Assembly: GCA_022448085.1 (NCBI GenBank) | Contig: JAKUTH010000017.1 | Coordinates: 1 to 45,108, forward strand | From: Pseudomonadales bacterium | GTDB lineage: Bacteria; Pseudomonadota; Gammaproteobacteria; Pseudomonadales; Azotimanducaceae | Direction of reading: 5' to 3' | DNA: 45,108 nt | In this document: one piece after another, positions 8,371-19,096 of the stretch | Numbering within the stretch: the stretch's first letter is position 1 | Layout of the letters: every line of letters starts with the position of its first letter | Program-made: the position numbers and the translations under genes | The notes under the pieces: generated by a model | The model's input: only the letters and a program-made list of their open reading frames with translations | Told to the model about the DNA's origin: nothing | The model's database searches: none

Positions 8371-9252
8371 TTGCCCGCCAGCGGAATAGAGAATCTAAGC
8401 CAAATGCTATCAGTGGGCTGGTTGACGCTGCCGTTCATGGGACTCGTCGCTCTGGCGATCGGAAGCTTCCTAAACGTAATCGTTTACCGGCTTCCACTAA
8501 TGCTTGAGCGAAAAACGCGCCGGGAGGCTCAACGAGTGCTCCACATCAACGTTACAACCGAAACGAAATTTGACTTGGTACATCCGCGCTCCCACTGCCC
8601 TTCGTGCAACGGCATTATCTCGCCATGGCACAATATCCCATTGATTAGCTGGGTCATGCTAAGAGGTAAGTGCGTTCTCTGTGCAAGTCCAATCTCGGTA
8701 CGTTATCCCTTGATTGAGAGCATCACGTGCCTGTTGGCAATCGGTACGATCTCGATCTGGGGATATTCAATTGCAGCGTTGCTTTACTTTGTCTTCCTTG
8801 CATCTTTATTAACGTTGTTAGTTATCGACATCGAAACGACGCTTCTTCCAGATCAAATCACGCTGCCTCTCGTCTGGCTGGGGCTTATCGTATCGCACCA
8901 GTATGTCGACGCTAGCGATTTCCCCCACCCTATGTCTTCTCTAGTAGGAGCGATTGTCGGCTATGCATCGCTTTGGGCCATCAACCAAGTGTTCAAACTA
9001 ATCCGAGGCCAGAACGGTATGGGTAATGGCGATTTCAAATTGACAGCCGCACTGGGGGCTTGGCTCGGCTGGCAAGCGCTGCCGACCGTCATACTCGTCG
9101 CATCAATACTGGGACTAGCCTATGCTTTGTTTCTAATCTCCTTGGGCAAATTGTCGGTGAAACAAGCAATTCCTTTCGGACCCTTCTTAAGTATTGGAGG
9201 GTGCGTTACTCTCGCGACCAGCGATTTTCCAACGGCTTTCTTTTCCCTTTGA
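8371..9252 (+). CDS. pilD: type IV prepilin peptidase / N-methyltransferase
   Basis: This 293-residue polytopic inner-membrane aspartyl protease cleaves prepilin-like leaders and N-methylates the new N-terminus, for type IV pili or type II secretion. The cytoplasmic domain has both CxxC pairs (C76/C79 and C101/C104). The catalytic aspartates are D153 (VIDIETTLLPD) and D221 in the GxGD motif (GNGDFKLTAALGAW). The start is a TTG at 8371 or, alternatively, ATG at 8404. pilB and pilC, its usual upstream neighbours, are absent. The stop shares one base with the coaE start (TGATG). Its substrates are not encoded in this window. Confidence 0.95.
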   Translation: MPASGIENLSQMLSVGWLTLPFMGLVALAIGSFLNVIVYRLPLMLERKTRREAQRVLHINVTTETKFDLVHPRSHCPSCNGIISPWHNIPLISWVMLRGKCVLCASPISVRYPLIESITCLLAIGTISIWGYSIAALLYFVFLASLLTLLVIDIETTLLPDQITLPLVWLGLIVSHQYVDASDFPHPMSSLVGAIVGYASLWAINQVFKLIRGQNGMGNGDFKLTAALGAWLGWQALPTVILVASILGLAYALFLISLGKLSVKQAIPFGPFLSIGGCVTLATSDFPTAFFSL

Positions 9253-9848
9253 TGTCGAAATTTGTCGTTGCAGTTACCGGAGGGATCGGCAGTGGTAAGA
9301 CTGCCGTTTCGGATCGCTTTTCGAATCTAGGAATAGATGTCATCGACCTCGATACTGCATCTCGTGTAGTTGTTGAACCAGACACCCAAGCACTCAACGA
9401 AATATCCAGCCATTTCGGCGACGGCGTAGTCGGATCAGATGGGCATCTCGACAGGAAGGCACTGAGGCAACAAGTGTTCGGCAATCCGACAGAGAGACGT
9501 TGGTTGGAAAAGTTGTTGCACCCTTTGATTAATGAATGGACGTTGCGACAGTTACAAGCCGTCCAATCCATATATGCAATGGTTGTTAACCCGCTTCTTA
9601 GAGCCCGTGGAGGATACGTCAACCGCATACTCGTGGTTGATGCAGCCGTTGAAGTACAGATCGAGCGTACGATGGAACGAGACAAGATCGTCAGAAAAGA
9701 GGCCCAGGCGATTGTGGACAGCCAGCTCGGTCGGGCTGGTCGACTTGCGCTCGCCGACGACGTCATCCAGAACGAGGGTTCATTGCTGAGGCTCAATAGC
9801 AAGGTACGAAAACTACATAGGAGCTATATAGAGATGGCCATTGCCTGA
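9252..9848 (+). CDS. coaE: dephospho-CoA kinase
   Basis: This 198-residue P-loop kinase phosphorylates the 3'-OH of dephospho-CoA, the last step of CoA synthesis. The Walker A motif is GGIGSGKT (residues 10-17). [25 protein letters not shown] and [13 protein letters not shown] correspond to the substrate-binding and lid segments of E. coli CoaE, and ADDVIQNEG is the typical C-terminal block. The start at 9252 overlaps the pilD stop by one base and gives the normal N-terminus [11 protein letters not shown]; the frame is open farther upstream, but that part lies inside pilD. Confidence 0.95.
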   Translation: MSKFVVAVTGGIGSGKTAVSDRFSNLGIDVIDLDTASRVVVEPDTQALNEISSHFGDGVVGSDGHLDRKALRQQVFGNPTERRWLEKLLHPLINEWTLRQLQAVQSIYAMVVNPLLRARGGYVNRILVVDAAVEVQIERTMERDKIVRKEAQAIVDSQLGRAGRLALADDVIQNEGSLLRLNSKVRKLHRSYIEMAIA

Positions 9849-10038
9849 GAAGACCACCCAGATCGTTCCCTGTCCTACTTGCAAGAAAGTCTTACGTTGG
9901 ACGGTGGAAAACGAGTTTCGTCCATTTTGTTCAGAAAGATGCCGGCTGATTGACTTCGGCGCATGGGCAGACGAAAAACAAGCAATCCCAGGCGAACGAA
10001 ACTTTGACGACTTCAGCTCGAGCGACTCGAACGACTAA
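9841..10038 (+). CDS. yacG: zinc-binding DNA gyrase inhibitor YacG
   Basis: This 65-residue protein has the zinc knuckle CPTC (C11, C14) and CSERC (C30, C34) followed by [11 protein letters not shown], the YacG hallmark. YacG binds GyrB and inhibits gyrase in E. coli. The tail is acidic and Ser-rich, probably disordered. The start is a TTG at 9841 overlapping coaE by eight bases; no in-frame ATG is available. pilD-coaE-yacG is a conserved gammaproteobacterial order. The stop is only six bases from the convergent argJ stop, leaving no room for a terminator between them. Confidence 0.93.
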   Translation: MPEKTTQIVPCPTCKKVLRWTVENEFRPFCSERCRLIDFGAWADEKQAIPGERNFDDFSSSDSND

Positions 10039-10044
10039 TGTCGA

Positions 10045-11259
10045 TCAGGAACGATATTCAGCATTAATGCGAACGTATTCGTACGAGAGATCGGACGTCC
10101 ATATTGTTTCTTGAGAGCTTCCTCGACCGAGATCAATCGTTATATCGTATTCGTCTTTAGCCATAACTTCCGCCCCATCCTCTTCTCGATAACTGTCTGA
10201 AACCATACCTCCTATCGCCACGCGAACATCATTTAAATTGAGCGAAACCCCGTATGGATCCAAATCCCTGATACCTGCTCGACCGATGGCCATGCAGAAA
10301 CGTCCCCAATTGGGATCGCCGGCAAACAAGGCTGTTTTGACAAGCGGAGAATGTGCAACCGTGTAGGCAACACGCATGCACTCCGAAGAATCACGGCCCC
10401 CATGCACATGGATGGTAATAAAGCGCGTCGCCCCTTCGGCATCCCGTATTGTCCGGATCGCCAATTCCCTAACGATCGGAGTTAGGCCACGGAACAATTC
10501 GAAATACTCGCTCGACGAATTGTCATGTATTGCATCGTGGTCTCCTGCTCCTGACGCCACCACCACAAACGAGTCATTGGTCGAAGTATCCCCATCGACC
10601 GTTATACGATTAAAGCTTAGTTCTGCGAGATCGAGAGTTAATCTTCGGGCAATTTCTGGTGTTATTGACGCGTTCGTGCCGACGAAAGCCAACAACGTCG
10701 CCATGTCGGGTCGAATCATCCCTGAACCTTTAACGATTCCGGTACCAATCGCTTCACGACCACCTAATTTAAAGCGATTTGAAAGTCCCTTCGGAGCAGT
10801 GTCAGTCGTCATAATCGCTGCGGCTGCCTGGGCCCAATGGTTGGGACTAAGCGCTTGGTGAGCCTGATCGATACCGGCAAGAATATTTTCCATCGGTAGA
10901 AATTCGCCGATAACTCCCGTCGAGAATGGCAATATCTCTGTAACGTCACACTCGAGAAGCGAAGCCAAGTGTGAGCACGTTTGCATCGCATCGTTGACGC
11001 CGCGCTCTCCGGTCGCAGCATTGGCGTTCCCGCTATTCACAATGAAACCGCGGGCGGGACCGGGACAAGCTGACGCGATTTCGACGGGTGCCGCCCTGTA
11101 ACTGTTGCTTGTGTACACGCCGCCAGCGGTTGCTCCAGGTTCGAAAGCAAACACTGCAATGTCGTCACGACCGTTGTCGCGAATTCTGGCATCCGCGGTG
11201 CCTATCCTAATTCCGGGAACCTCTTCAAGTACGCCCATAACAGGCAAATTGACAGACAC
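10045..11259 (-). CDS. argJ: glutamate N-acetyltransferase / ornithine acetyltransferase
   Basis: This 404-residue enzyme recycles the acetyl group from N-acetylornithine to glutamate in arginine synthesis; in some bacteria it also uses acetyl-CoA. The precursor cleaves itself before a threonine nucleophile, here T188 in GSGMIRPDMATLLAF, to give alpha and beta chains. NSGNANAATG, TTDTAPKG and the GDPNWGRFCMAIGRAG block are family motifs. It lies 19 bases after the secA stop on the same strand and ends the 20 kb leftward block. A mutT gene often found near here is absent. Confidence 0.96.
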   Translation of the reverse strand: MSVNLPVMGVLEEVPGIRIGTADARIRDNGRDDIAVFAFEPGATAGGVYTSNSYRAAPVEIASACPGPARGFIVNSGNANAATGERGVNDAMQTCSHLASLLECDVTEILPFSTGVIGEFLPMENILAGIDQAHQALSPNHWAQAAAAIMTTDTAPKGLSNRFKLGGREAIGTGIVKGSGMIRPDMATLLAFVGTNASITPEIARRLTLDLAELSFNRITVDGDTSTNDSFVVVASGAGDHDAIHDNSSSEYFELFRGLTPIVRELAIRTIRDAEGATRFITIHVHGGRDSSECMRVAYTVAHSPLVKTALFAGDPNWGRFCMAIGRAGIRDLDPYGVSLNLNDVRVAIGGMVSDSYREEDGAEVMAKDEYDITIDLGRGSSQETIWTSDLSYEYVRINAEYRS

Positions 11260-11278
11260 TTAAATCAACCTCGCGCAG

Positions 11279-14059
11279 CTATGTTGGTCGCCCATGACAC
11301 TGTTTATATTTTTTACCTGAACCACAGGGGCACTTTTCATTACGTCCAACCTTACGATCCTCTCGGACAAACGTTTGTGGCTTACCTACTGCCGTGGGAG
11401 CCATTACGTCAGCACCCGAAACGCCCATTTGATCGATATTCGCTTCCGCGGCTTCGGAGCCCTTAAATTGCATACGCTTACTGTTCTCGAGTCGACGTCT
11501 CCTCTCCGCGTCGCCAAGATCCTCGCCACGGTCCAATTCGACGCGAGATAGAATCCGAATCACATCCCGCTTAATGCCGTAGAGCATGTCCTGAAAAAGT
11601 TCAAACGACTCGCGTTTGTATTCTTGCTTAGGCTGCTTTTGGGCATATGCCCGCAAATGTATTCCTTGGCGAAGATGGTCCATCGTCCCTAAATGCTCTT
11701 TCCACTTTTGGTCAAGAACGTTGAGCATGATTTCCTTCTCGACGCGATTCATATCTATACCTTCTGATTTCCATGCAAGAACCTTAGCCCCATATTCCTC
11801 CTGGACTTGTTCGCTAATTCTTCGCCGCAAATCGTCTTCAGTGACCTCGTCTTCCGCCTGGACTATTTTTCCTAGGGGCTGGGTGGAGTTGAACTCCGAT
11901 ACCAAAGTCTTTTCCAACTCCGGTATGTCCCATTGTTCCATTATGCTTTCAGGCGGAATGTGCTCGGAAATTGCTTCGTCCACTATTTCTGTACGAATGT
12001 CCTCTAGCATTTCGCGGATATCGTTAGCTTCCATTAATTCATTTCGTTGTTGGTAGATCACAGTTCGTTGATCGTTTGCAACATCGTCATACTCGAGGAG
12101 ATTCTTACGAATATCGAAATTCCGGCCCTCGACCTTGCGTTGAGCTCGTTCAATCGAGCGATCAAATATCGCCCCTTCGGCTGCGTCGCCCTTTTCGGTA
12201 TAAGCTCGGTCTAACATTCCGCGAACCCGGTCGGCTCCAAAAATTCGAAGCAGGTTGTCTTCCCAAGAAATGAAAAAACGCGAGGAACCGGGATCGCCTT
12301 GCCTTCCTGCCCGGCCGCGCAACTGATTGTCGATCCGGCGGGACTCGTGCCTCTCTGTTCCGATAATGTGCAAGCCTCCCGCGTCGATCACTCTTTCGTG
12401 GGTTTCCTTCCACGCAGTTTTGACATTAGTGACTGCAGAAGGGTCGGGTTCATCACCGAGTTTCTCCACCTCCGCCTGCCAGTTACCTCCTAGCACTATA
12501 TCCGTGCCTCGACCCGCCATGTTGGTAGCAATAGTCACGGACCCGGGACGACCCGCTTGGGCAATAATTTCCGCTTCGCTTTCGTGTTGTTTGGCGTTGA
12601 GCACATTGTGAGAGACCTTGGCTCGATCCAGCTCATGGGAAATCCTTTCAGACGATTCGATCGACGCTGTTCCGACTAGAACGGGTTGATCTGCGTCAAC
12701 GCTTTTTCGTATTTCGTTTACGATCGCCTCGAATTTCTCCTCGACAGTTAGATATATGAGGTCCGTCCGGTCCTCACGGATCATGGGAACGTTCGTTGGG
12801 ATCACTACAACATCTAGGCCGTATATCTGTTTGAACTCGAATGCTTCCGTATCCGCGGTCCCCGTCATGCCTGCAAGCTTTCCGTAAAGCCTGAAGTAAT
12901 TTTGGAAGGTCGTTGAAGCGACTGTTTGGGTTTCGTTTTGTATCGAGACCCCCTCCTTCGCTTCCACTGCCTGATGGATACCATCGGACCAGCGACGTCC
13001 AGGTTGAGCACGGCCCGTGTGTTCGTCGACGATGACGATTTCATCGTTACGAACCATGTAGTCAATGTCGCGCTTGAATAGAAAATGTGCTTTCAGGGCG
13101 GCTTGAACATGATGTAACAGACCCAGATTGGAGGCCGCATACAAACTATCCCCCTCGCCCAGCATCCCGTTGCGTTTTAACTCGTCCTCAACGGCGAGGT
13201 GCCCTCGTTCTGTCAATTCCACCTGACGATTTTTTTCGTCGACAAAAAAGTCACCAGTGTCTTCTATTTCCTCGCCACCCATAATCGCAGGCAACGCGAC
13301 CTCGACCTGCTCCTGTTGGACCAATTTAGGTGCGAGTTTGTTGATCTTCCGATAGAGATCGGTGCTCTCTTCGGCCGGCCCCGAAATGATTAGAGGCGTC
13401 CGCGCTTCGTCAATTAGGATCGAGTCAACCTCGTCGACAATCGCGAAGCTGAGCTGTCGCTGCAGCCGGTCTTCTTTCCTAAAAGCCATGTTGTCGCGAA
13501 GGTAATCGAATCCAAATTCGTTATTGGTCCCGTAGGTAATATCAGCAGCGTACGCCGCGCGCTTCGTTTCCATATCTTGACCCGACTGCACCACGCCGAC
13601 AGTCATGTCGAGCGCTTCGTATATCGGACCCATCCAGTCTGCGTCTCGGCGCGCGAGATAGTCGTTGACGGTAACGATGTGAACGCCGTGTCCAGTAAGC
13701 GCATTCAAATACGCTGCCAACGTCGCTACTAGCGTTTTCCCTTCACCGGTACGCATTTCGGCAATCCTGCCCTCGTGCAGCGTTATCCCACCAATAAGTT
13801 GAACGTCATAGTGGCGTGTCCGACTCACTCTTTCTGCAACTTCACGGACACATGCAAAAGCTTCAGGCAAAAGGTCGTCCAGCGTTTCACCGTTCTGGTG
13901 TCGTTCCCGAAATTCGGCAGTTCGGCACTTTAAGTCTTGAATCGACAATCCGAGCAAACCACCGCCTAGATCGTTGATCCGAGCAACCGTTTTCTCCATT
14001 TGCTTGAGTTCGCGGCTGTTGCGAGTTCCAAACAAATTACGGATTAACTGGCCGAACAT
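11279..14059 (-). CDS. secA: preprotein translocase ATPase SecA
   Basis: This 926-residue motor drives protein export through SecYEG. The first nucleotide-binding domain has Walker A MRTGEGKT (102-109) and Walker [38 protein letters not shown] (region only) and [16 protein letters not shown] mark the second motor domain and scaffold. The C-terminus keeps the zinc-binding linker with [14 protein letters not shown], which contacts SecB and ribosomes. Length and domain order are normal. It is divergent from dciA (144 bases between starts) and is followed by argJ. The bases before the ATG give no strong Shine-Dalgarno match, and no secM-like gene precedes it. Confidence 0.97.
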   Translation of the reverse strand: MFGQLIRNLFGTRNSRELKQMEKTVARINDLGGGLLGLSIQDLKCRTAEFRERHQNGETLDDLLPEAFACVREVAERVSRTRHYDVQLIGGITLHEGRIAEMRTGEGKTLVATLAAYLNALTGHGVHIVTVNDYLARRDADWMGPIYEALDMTVGVVQSGQDMETKRAAYAADITYGTNNEFGFDYLRDNMAFRKEDRLQRQLSFAIVDEVDSILIDEARTPLIISGPAEESTDLYRKINKLAPKLVQQEQVEVALPAIMGGEEIEDTGDFFVDEKNRQVELTERGHLAVEDELKRNGMLGEGDSLYAASNLGLLHHVQAALKAHFLFKRDIDYMVRNDEIVIVDEHTGRAQPGRRWSDGIHQAVEAKEGVSIQNETQTVASTTFQNYFRLYGKLAGMTGTADTEAFEFKQIYGLDVVVIPTNVPMIREDRTDLIYLTVEEKFEAIVNEIRKSVDADQPVLVGTASIESSERISHELDRAKVSHNVLNAKQHESEAEIIAQAGRPGSVTIATNMAGRGTDIVLGGNWQAEVEKLGDEPDPSAVTNVKTAWKETHERVIDAGGLHIIGTERHESRRIDNQLRGRAGRQGDPGSSRFFISWEDNLLRIFGADRVRGMLDRAYTEKGDAAEGAIFDRSIERAQRKVEGRNFDIRKNLLEYDDVANDQRTVIYQQRNELMEANDIREMLEDIRTEIVDEAISEHIPPESIMEQWDIPELEKTLVSEFNSTQPLGKIVQAEDEVTEDDLRRRISEQVQEEYGAKVLAWKSEGIDMNRVEKEIMLNVLDQKWKEHLGTMDHLRQGIHLRAYAQKQPKQEYKRESFELFQDMLYGIKRDVIRILSRVELDRGEDLGDAERRRRLENSKRMQFKGSEAAEANIDQMGVSGADVMAPTAVGKPQTFVREDRKVGRNEKCPCGSGKKYKQCHGRPT

Positions 14060-14203
14060 AATCTTAAGGGGGTTGGGAAAACGTTATTTTAACTCGAATC
14101 AACGCCGCAACATGGGAACGTCCATAGCGTGGCCAACGTCCGAACGGTATGGTCACTTATATCAAGCGCTAGCATTCGACCAAATGTATATCTTAGATCT
14201 ATT

Positions 14204-14749
14204 ATGTCTAGATCAAGTTCAAGTAAAGCAAGAAAACATTCACCACTCTTGAATCTAGATGCCGTGCCTGAAAACAAAATAAAAACTCTGTTACGCCGAA
14301 GGTCTCATTCTGATAGCTCGAAATCACCCCTCTACCGACTTGTAAACCAAGCTTTAGACCAAGAACACAAAACAAAAATCTTACGATCTATCCTGCCTGC
14401 AAACATGGCCCTCCAATTCGAGGTTTCGAATGTTCGTGGGAACAGATTAACAATTCTCGCAAAAAACGCCTCCTGGGCAACCCGGCTCCGGTTCGACACA
14501 CCGAGGCTGCTCAATCAACTTTGTGAGCTCCAGGAATTTTCTCAAATCGAAGAGATAAAAATTCGTTCTGTGTCATCACTCGAGCCCTCTGTGACTCACC
14601 GTAGCCTCTCGGAGAACATGTCGACGCCAGCGAACGAACCGCTTGAAGAGCTCGCCGCTCGAACCGAACAAGCTGAATTAAAAAGTGCATTACGAAAACT
14701 CGCTCAGCACGGACGGACGAATTCAACTGGACATGATCCAAAAGCGTAG
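14204..14749 (+). CDS. dciA: DciA-like (DUF721) replicative helicase loader
   Basis: This 181-residue basic protein has the DUF721 core ILPANMALQFEVSNVRG followed by LAKNASWATRLRFDTPRLLNQL, matching the KH-like fold of DciA, which loads DnaB in bacteria lacking DnaC. The C-terminal third is Glu/Ala-rich and probably helical or disordered. I chose ATG 14204 (MSRSSSS), since upstream codons give an unconserved extension. Its place between lpxC and secA on the opposite strand is the usual one in Pseudomonas-like genomes. Confidence 0.82.
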   Translation: MSRSSSSKARKHSPLLNLDAVPENKIKTLLRRRSHSDSSKSPLYRLVNQALDQEHKTKILRSILPANMALQFEVSNVRGNRLTILAKNASWATRLRFDTPRLLNQLCELQEFSQIEEIKIRSVSSLEPSVTHRSLSENMSTPANEPLEELAARTEQAELKSALRKLAQHGRTNSTGHDPKA

Positions 14750-14817
14750 CCCCGCTTGAACAAGATTCCGGACAACGATTCGCTGGAATCAAATAAAATG
14801 GTTTACAAGAAAGAACT

Positions 14818-15732
14818 TCAGGAAGCTACGTATGCAGGTTCGCCAAATGAAATTGGGTTATCAGATTCATTGCTGTACGTTACGACTTCGTATGCGTCAC
14901 GATCCGCAAGCAAGCGTCGAACTAAAGCGTTATTCGTCGAATGACCGGATCTAAAGCCACAAAAAGCCCCAATGACGCTATGCCCTAATAAGTATAAATC
15001 GCCGATCGCATCAAGAATCTTGTGTTTGACGAATTCATCCCCTTGCCGAAGGCCATCGTTATTAAGGATCCTAAAGTCATCGACGACCACCGCGTTGTCT
15101 AAGCTACCGCCTCGGGCAAGATCCATTGAACGCAACTTTTCAAAATCCGCGAGAAAACCAAACGTTCGGGCACGGCTAACCTCTTTCACAAAAGCAGTAG
15201 TAGAAAAATCAATCGACGCGTGTCTGACATGTGTCCTAAAAACTGGGTGGTCATAATCCAGCGTGTATTCGACTCGAAAACCGGTGTGAGGAGAAATCGT
15301 TACCCTCGCCCCACCTTCCTCGTAACTGAGTTCCTTTAGGACGCGGATGAACCTTTTAGGCGCATCCTGTTCTTGATATCCAGCTGATTGAATTAGAAAT
15401 ACAAAGGGTGCCGCACTCCCATCCATAATAGGCAGCTCTGGCGCACTAACGTCGACAAAAGCATTGTCGATCCCCAGCCCAGCCATAGCGGACATCAAGT
15501 GCTCAACCGTCGAAATTTTATTGGATCCTTCGCCTATCGAAGTCGCCATTGTGGTGTCAGATACATTGACCGCGTTCGCTTTCACCGGTATCGGGGAATC
15601 ACCATCCGTGCGCGTAAACACAATGCCGGTGTTAGCTGGCGCAGGCCGTAAACTCAGATAAACCTTTTCCCCAGTGTGTAGCCCTACACCCGTTGCTCGT
15701 ATTAGGTTTTTCAGTGTTCTTTGATTAACCAT
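14818..15732 (-). CDS. lpxC: UDP-3-O-acyl-N-acetylglucosamine deacetylase
   Basis: This 304-residue zinc amidase catalyses the committed step of lipid A synthesis. The start at 15732 ([21 protein letters not shown]) matches the family N-terminus and length (305 in E. coli); the frame is open for 16 more codons. Zinc ligands are visible as His in [16 protein letters not shown] and His and Asp in [14 protein letters not shown]; the general acid His is in [10 protein letters not shown]. It lies downstream of ftsZ on the same strand with a 225-base gap that contains a small hairpin, so it may be partly uncoupled from ftsZ. Confidence 0.97.
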   Translation of the reverse strand: MVNQRTLKNLIRATGVGLHTGEKVYLSLRPAPANTGIVFTRTDGDSPIPVKANAVNVSDTTMATSIGEGSNKISTVEHLMSAMAGLGIDNAFVDVSAPELPIMDGSAAPFVFLIQSAGYQEQDAPKRFIRVLKELSYEEGGARVTISPHTGFRVEYTLDYDHPVFRTHVRHASIDFSTTAFVKEVSRARTFGFLADFEKLRSMDLARGGSLDNAVVVDDFRILNNDGLRQGDEFVKHKILDAIGDLYLLGHSVIGAFCGFRSGHSTNNALVRRLLADRDAYEVVTYSNESDNPISFGEPAYVAS

Positions 15733-15929
15733 AGCCCCACGTTTAAAACAGGGTTCAAGAACGGCGCTGGATGTTAGCAATCGCGGGTCCCCATGGCCAC
15801 GAAGCCAATTGGTTAAGTTGTAACCTTTTGTATCGGTCTGTTGCCGGATAAATCGAGCCGGCTCAAGTTTGTTTGGATCCCGATCAAGAGATTAGGGCGC
15901 GGGACAATTCACATACTCTGTTAGCTTGT

Positions 15930-15945
15930 CGTTCCTAGGGGAACG
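15930..15945 (-). other. hairpin between ftsZ and lpxC
   Basis: CGTTCC and GGAACG arms flank a four-base loop 13 bases after the ftsZ stop. No T-run follows, so it is more likely an RNA processing or stability element, or a weak attenuator, than an intrinsic terminator. Confidence 0.35.
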
Positions 15946-15957
15946 GAACAGTTGGCT

Positions 15958-17124
15958 TCAATCTGCTTGCCGCCGCAGGAAGGCCGGAATATCCAAATAA
16001 TCTGCATCCATATTTTCGGATTGTTCGGACGGCACTTCTCGTGTACTGCTAGCCCGACGCTTTTTTCTCATTACCGTGGGCCTATCCAAGTCATCATAAT
16101 CGGGCCGACCCCCTTCCCCGCCGTCGGTATCGTCACCTTCGAATGTATTGTCGACGACAACGCTTGGAAGTAGGGCTTCGCCAAGTCCCGTCGCAACTAC
16201 CGTAACGCGAAGCTCTTCTGCAGCTTCCGTATCAATTACGGTACCAATAACAACGAGCCCTCGCTCCGAAGTAAATGCGTTAATGGTCTCGCCAACATCA
16301 GTAAATTCACCTATGGATAGATCCGGACCCGCTGTAATGTTAACGAGTACACCCCTGGCACCTTGAAGATCAACATCCTCTAGAAGAGGACTTCGAATAG
16401 CAGCTTCCGCTGCATCTCGCGCTCGATTCTCCCCGGCCGCTCTCCCAGTACCCATCATCGCCATTCCCATTTCAGACATAACTGTTCGTACATCGGCAAA
16501 ATCAACATTGATCATACCCGGCCGAATAATCAGATCTGCAATACCTTGGACGGCACCACATAGCACTTCGTTAGCTGTCGCGAAAGCATCGACCATTGAT
16601 GTTCTTTCTCCCAGCACCGCCAAAAGTTTCTCGTTCGGGATCGTAATCAACGAATCAACATGCTGGGCAAGTTCTTCGATCCCCTGCTCCGCAGATTCCA
16701 TTCGTTTTTCGAATCGAAAGGGCTTCGTGACGACCGCCACTGTTAGGATGTCGAGCTCGCGAGCCACCTGCGCTACGACCGGTGCCCCTCCTGTACCAGT
16801 ACCACCGCCCATACCAGCAGTAATGAATATCATGTCTGCGCCAGAAAGAACTTCCGCGATCCGGTCACGGTCCTCCATTGCTGCCAACCTGCCGATCTCA
16901 GGGTCGGCACCGGCGCCGAGTCCCTTGGTAATTGATGCTCCTAGTTGCAATATGGTCTTGGCGTCCAAACTCTTTAGAGCCTGGGAATCGGTATTTGCCG
17001 CTATGAAGTCAACGCCTTCAACATTCTTTGAAACCATATGTTGAATCGCATTTCCGCCGCCACCACCAACTCCAATCACCTTGATAATCGCGCTTTGAGG
17101 AGGACTATCGACTAGTTCGAACAT
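15958..17124 (-). CDS. ftsZ: cell division GTPase FtsZ
   Basis: This 388-residue tubulin homologue polymerises at mid-cell as the division scaffold. The N-terminal GTPase domain has GVGGGGGNA and the tubulin signature GMGGGTGTGGAPVVA; the T7 synergy loop contains NVDFADVRTVM. A variable acidic linker follows from about residue 318, and the C-terminal peptide DYLDIPAFLRRQAD binds FtsA and ZipA. It follows ftsA after 25 bases. Confidence 0.98.
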   Translation of the reverse strand: MFELVDSPPQSAIIKVIGVGGGGGNAIQHMVSKNVEGVDFIAANTDSQALKSLDAKTILQLGASITKGLGAGADPEIGRLAAMEDRDRIAEVLSGADMIFITAGMGGGTGTGGAPVVAQVARELDILTVAVVTKPFRFEKRMESAEQGIEELAQHVDSLITIPNEKLLAVLGERTSMVDAFATANEVLCGAVQGIADLIIRPGMINVDFADVRTVMSEMGMAMMGTGRAAGENRARDAAEAAIRSPLLEDVDLQGARGVLVNITAGPDLSIGEFTDVGETINAFTSERGLVVIGTVIDTEAAEELRVTVVATGLGEALLPSVVVDNTFEGDDTDGGEGGRPDYDDLDRPTVMRKKRRASSTREVPSEQSENMDADYLDIPAFLRRQAD

Positions 17125-17149
17125 AGTTTTTTCCTATTTGAGAGTTTAT

Positions 17150-18379
17150 TCACACATTTTTGTCCAGCCACTTCTTGACTCCGCTAAAAAAGCCGAAGGT
17201 TCTAGAATTCCTTTGCTCCGAACGCCTTTGTTCAATTTCTTTGGCGTGTGCTAGTAAACCAACACCGGTGGAATAAATTGGGTTGGTTACTATGTCTTTT
17301 AGGCCCGATATGTTTTTCGGAAAACCGAGGCTAACTGGCATGTGGAATATCTCTTCCGCTAATTCCACTACGCCTTCCATCTTCGAAGATCCACCTGTAA
17401 GAACGATGCCCGCCGCAACAAGGTCTTCGAAACCGCTACGTCTTAATTCAGCCTGAACAAGAGTAAAAAGCTCGGCATACCGCGGCTCAACCACTTCCGC
17501 CAACGCCTGCCTAGAGAGCTCACGCGCGCGCTTATCGCCTACTCCCGGAACCTTGATGTAGTCACCTTCTTGAGCTAATTGAGTGAGTGCACAGGCGTAA
17601 CGAATCTTGATTTCTTCGGCGTGTTGGGTCGGTGTACGAAGCGCCATCGCAATGTCGTTCGTGACCTGATCACCCGCGATCGGGATCACGGCCGTGTGAC
17701 GTATCGCGCCGTCCGTAAACACAGCGATATCACTTGTTCCACCGCCGATGTCCACCAGGCAAACACCCAGGTCTAACTCGTCGTCGGTTAGAACAGCGAG
17801 GCTTGAGGCCAGCTGTTCGAGGACGACGCCCCTAACTGCGAGGCCACATCTTTCAATGCACTTCTCAATATTTTGAGCCGCGTTAACCGCGCCTGTCACA
17901 AGGTGAACTTTGGCCTCTAGGCGAACGCCTGACATCCCCAGAGGCTCTTTAACACCCTCTTGGCTATCGATTACATATTCTTGTGGAAGAATGTGGAGGA
18001 TTTTTTGGTCAGCCGGTATCGCTACCGCCTGAGCAGCGTCGATCACCCGTTCTACGTCCTGCGGGATCACTTCCCGGTCACGAATAGCTACGATCCCATG
18101 CGAGTTAAGACTACGAATATGACTTCCAGCAATACCTGCATAGACTTCTTCAATGTCGCAACCCGACATCAGTTCAGCTTCTTCCACAGCCCTCTGAATT
18201 GACTGGACCGTCGATTCGATATTCACTACAACGCCCTTTTTTAATCCTCGCGACGGATGGGATCCGATACCTATAATTTCAATTTCATCCAGCTCGTTGA
18301 TTTCGCCCACGATGGCGGCAACTTTGTTGGTCCCGATGTCGAGGCCTACGATTTGGTTGTTTGTGTTGTCTGAAGCCAT
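17150..18379 (-). CDS. ftsA: cell division protein FtsA
   Basis: This 409-residue actin-fold ATPase tethers FtsZ to the membrane. The phosphate-1 motif is VGLDIGTNKVAAIVGEI, the phosphate-2 region is CLVDIGGGTSDIAVF, and the adenosine motif is IVLTGGSSKMEGV. The C-terminal amphipathic membrane-targeting helix is visible as FFSGVKKWLDKNV. The gene starts 2 bases after the ftsQ stop and runs into ftsZ, the standard ftsQAZ order. Confidence 0.97.
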   Translation of the reverse strand: MASDNTNNQIVGLDIGTNKVAAIVGEINELDEIEIIGIGSHPSRGLKKGVVVNIESTVQSIQRAVEEAELMSGCDIEEVYAGIAGSHIRSLNSHGIVAIRDREVIPQDVERVIDAAQAVAIPADQKILHILPQEYVIDSQEGVKEPLGMSGVRLEAKVHLVTGAVNAAQNIEKCIERCGLAVRGVVLEQLASSLAVLTDDELDLGVCLVDIGGGTSDIAVFTDGAIRHTAVIPIAGDQVTNDIAMALRTPTQHAEEIKIRYACALTQLAQEGDYIKVPGVGDKRARELSRQALAEVVEPRYAELFTLVQAELRRSGFEDLVAAGIVLTGGSSKMEGVVELAEEIFHMPVSLGFPKNISGLKDIVTNPIYSTGVGLLAHAKEIEQRRSEQRNSRTFGFFSGVKKWLDKNV

Positions 18380-18381
18380 AC

Positions 18382-19095
18382 CTATAACCCGCGTGAAGCC
18401 ACTAACGTAGAAATTTCCTCATCCCACTCGATCGCGACGCCACTGGGGTATCTCGCATCCGCCCTTACCACGTGATCTTCATTACCTTGAAGTACCTCTT
18501 CGTACACGCAGACAAAGCGTCTCAAACGATTCAGAACGTCCGTCTTGCCCGTCGTAACCGAAAGCCCGTTAGCGAAAGTTACGGTCCAGCCAGCTACTCT
18601 CGATTCATCCAATTCAACAATGCGCAGACCTGACCGCCCGACCAACGTGGAAAAGGTTTCAAATAACCTCATAGATGTGGCGGAATCCGAGGACGTAGCA
18701 TTAACCAATGGAAGATTACCTTGGTAGTTTTCAGCCATGCTGAGAACGTCGCCCTTCCCATTTAGGTACCCGTCAAATCCCCACCGCACGGTCGGTAACT
18801 CTCGATTCACAGTGACATGTACGGAATTCGGCCAATTTCTTCGAACTGTTACAGCCCGAATCCAATCGATATCCGCTATTTTTTCCTGTAGGTCCGAGGG
18901 GTTAATGGCACCACCCATCGACATCGCCTCATTCACCGCCGCGACGACGATCGTCCGTTCGGCGTCCGACAAGTCACCCTCAACACGAACGAGATCAAGT
19001 GGCCCGGTTATGTATCCCCATACGGTCCGGCCGCTCTGAACCGCCAGCACCAGCAAAGCAAGAGCAGTTATAACGCTGAGTGATCGACTAACCAA
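18382..19095 (-). CDS. ftsQ: cell division protein FtsQ
   Basis: This 237-residue bitopic inner-membrane protein has a short cytoplasmic N-terminus, one membrane segment (about residues 7-20, VITALALLVLAV) and a periplasmic POTRA domain beginning PLDLVRVEGDLSDAERTIV, followed by the beta domain with PTVRWGFDG. It recruits FtsB and FtsL. The start is a TTG at 19095, one base after the murC stop; the cytoplasmic part is therefore very short compared with E. coli FtsQ. ddl and murB, often found between murC and ftsQ, are absent. Confidence 0.92.
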   Translation of the reverse strand: MVSRSLSVITALALLVLAVQSGRTVWGYITGPLDLVRVEGDLSDAERTIVVAAVNEAMSMGGAINPSDLQEKIADIDWIRAVTVRRNWPNSVHVTVNRELPTVRWGFDGYLNGKGDVLSMAENYQGNLPLVNATSSDSATSMRLFETFSTLVGRSGLRIVELDESRVAGWTVTFANGLSVTTGKTDVLNRLRRFVCVYEEVLQGNEDHVVRADARYPSGVAIEWDEEISTLVASRGL

Positions 19096-19096
19096 A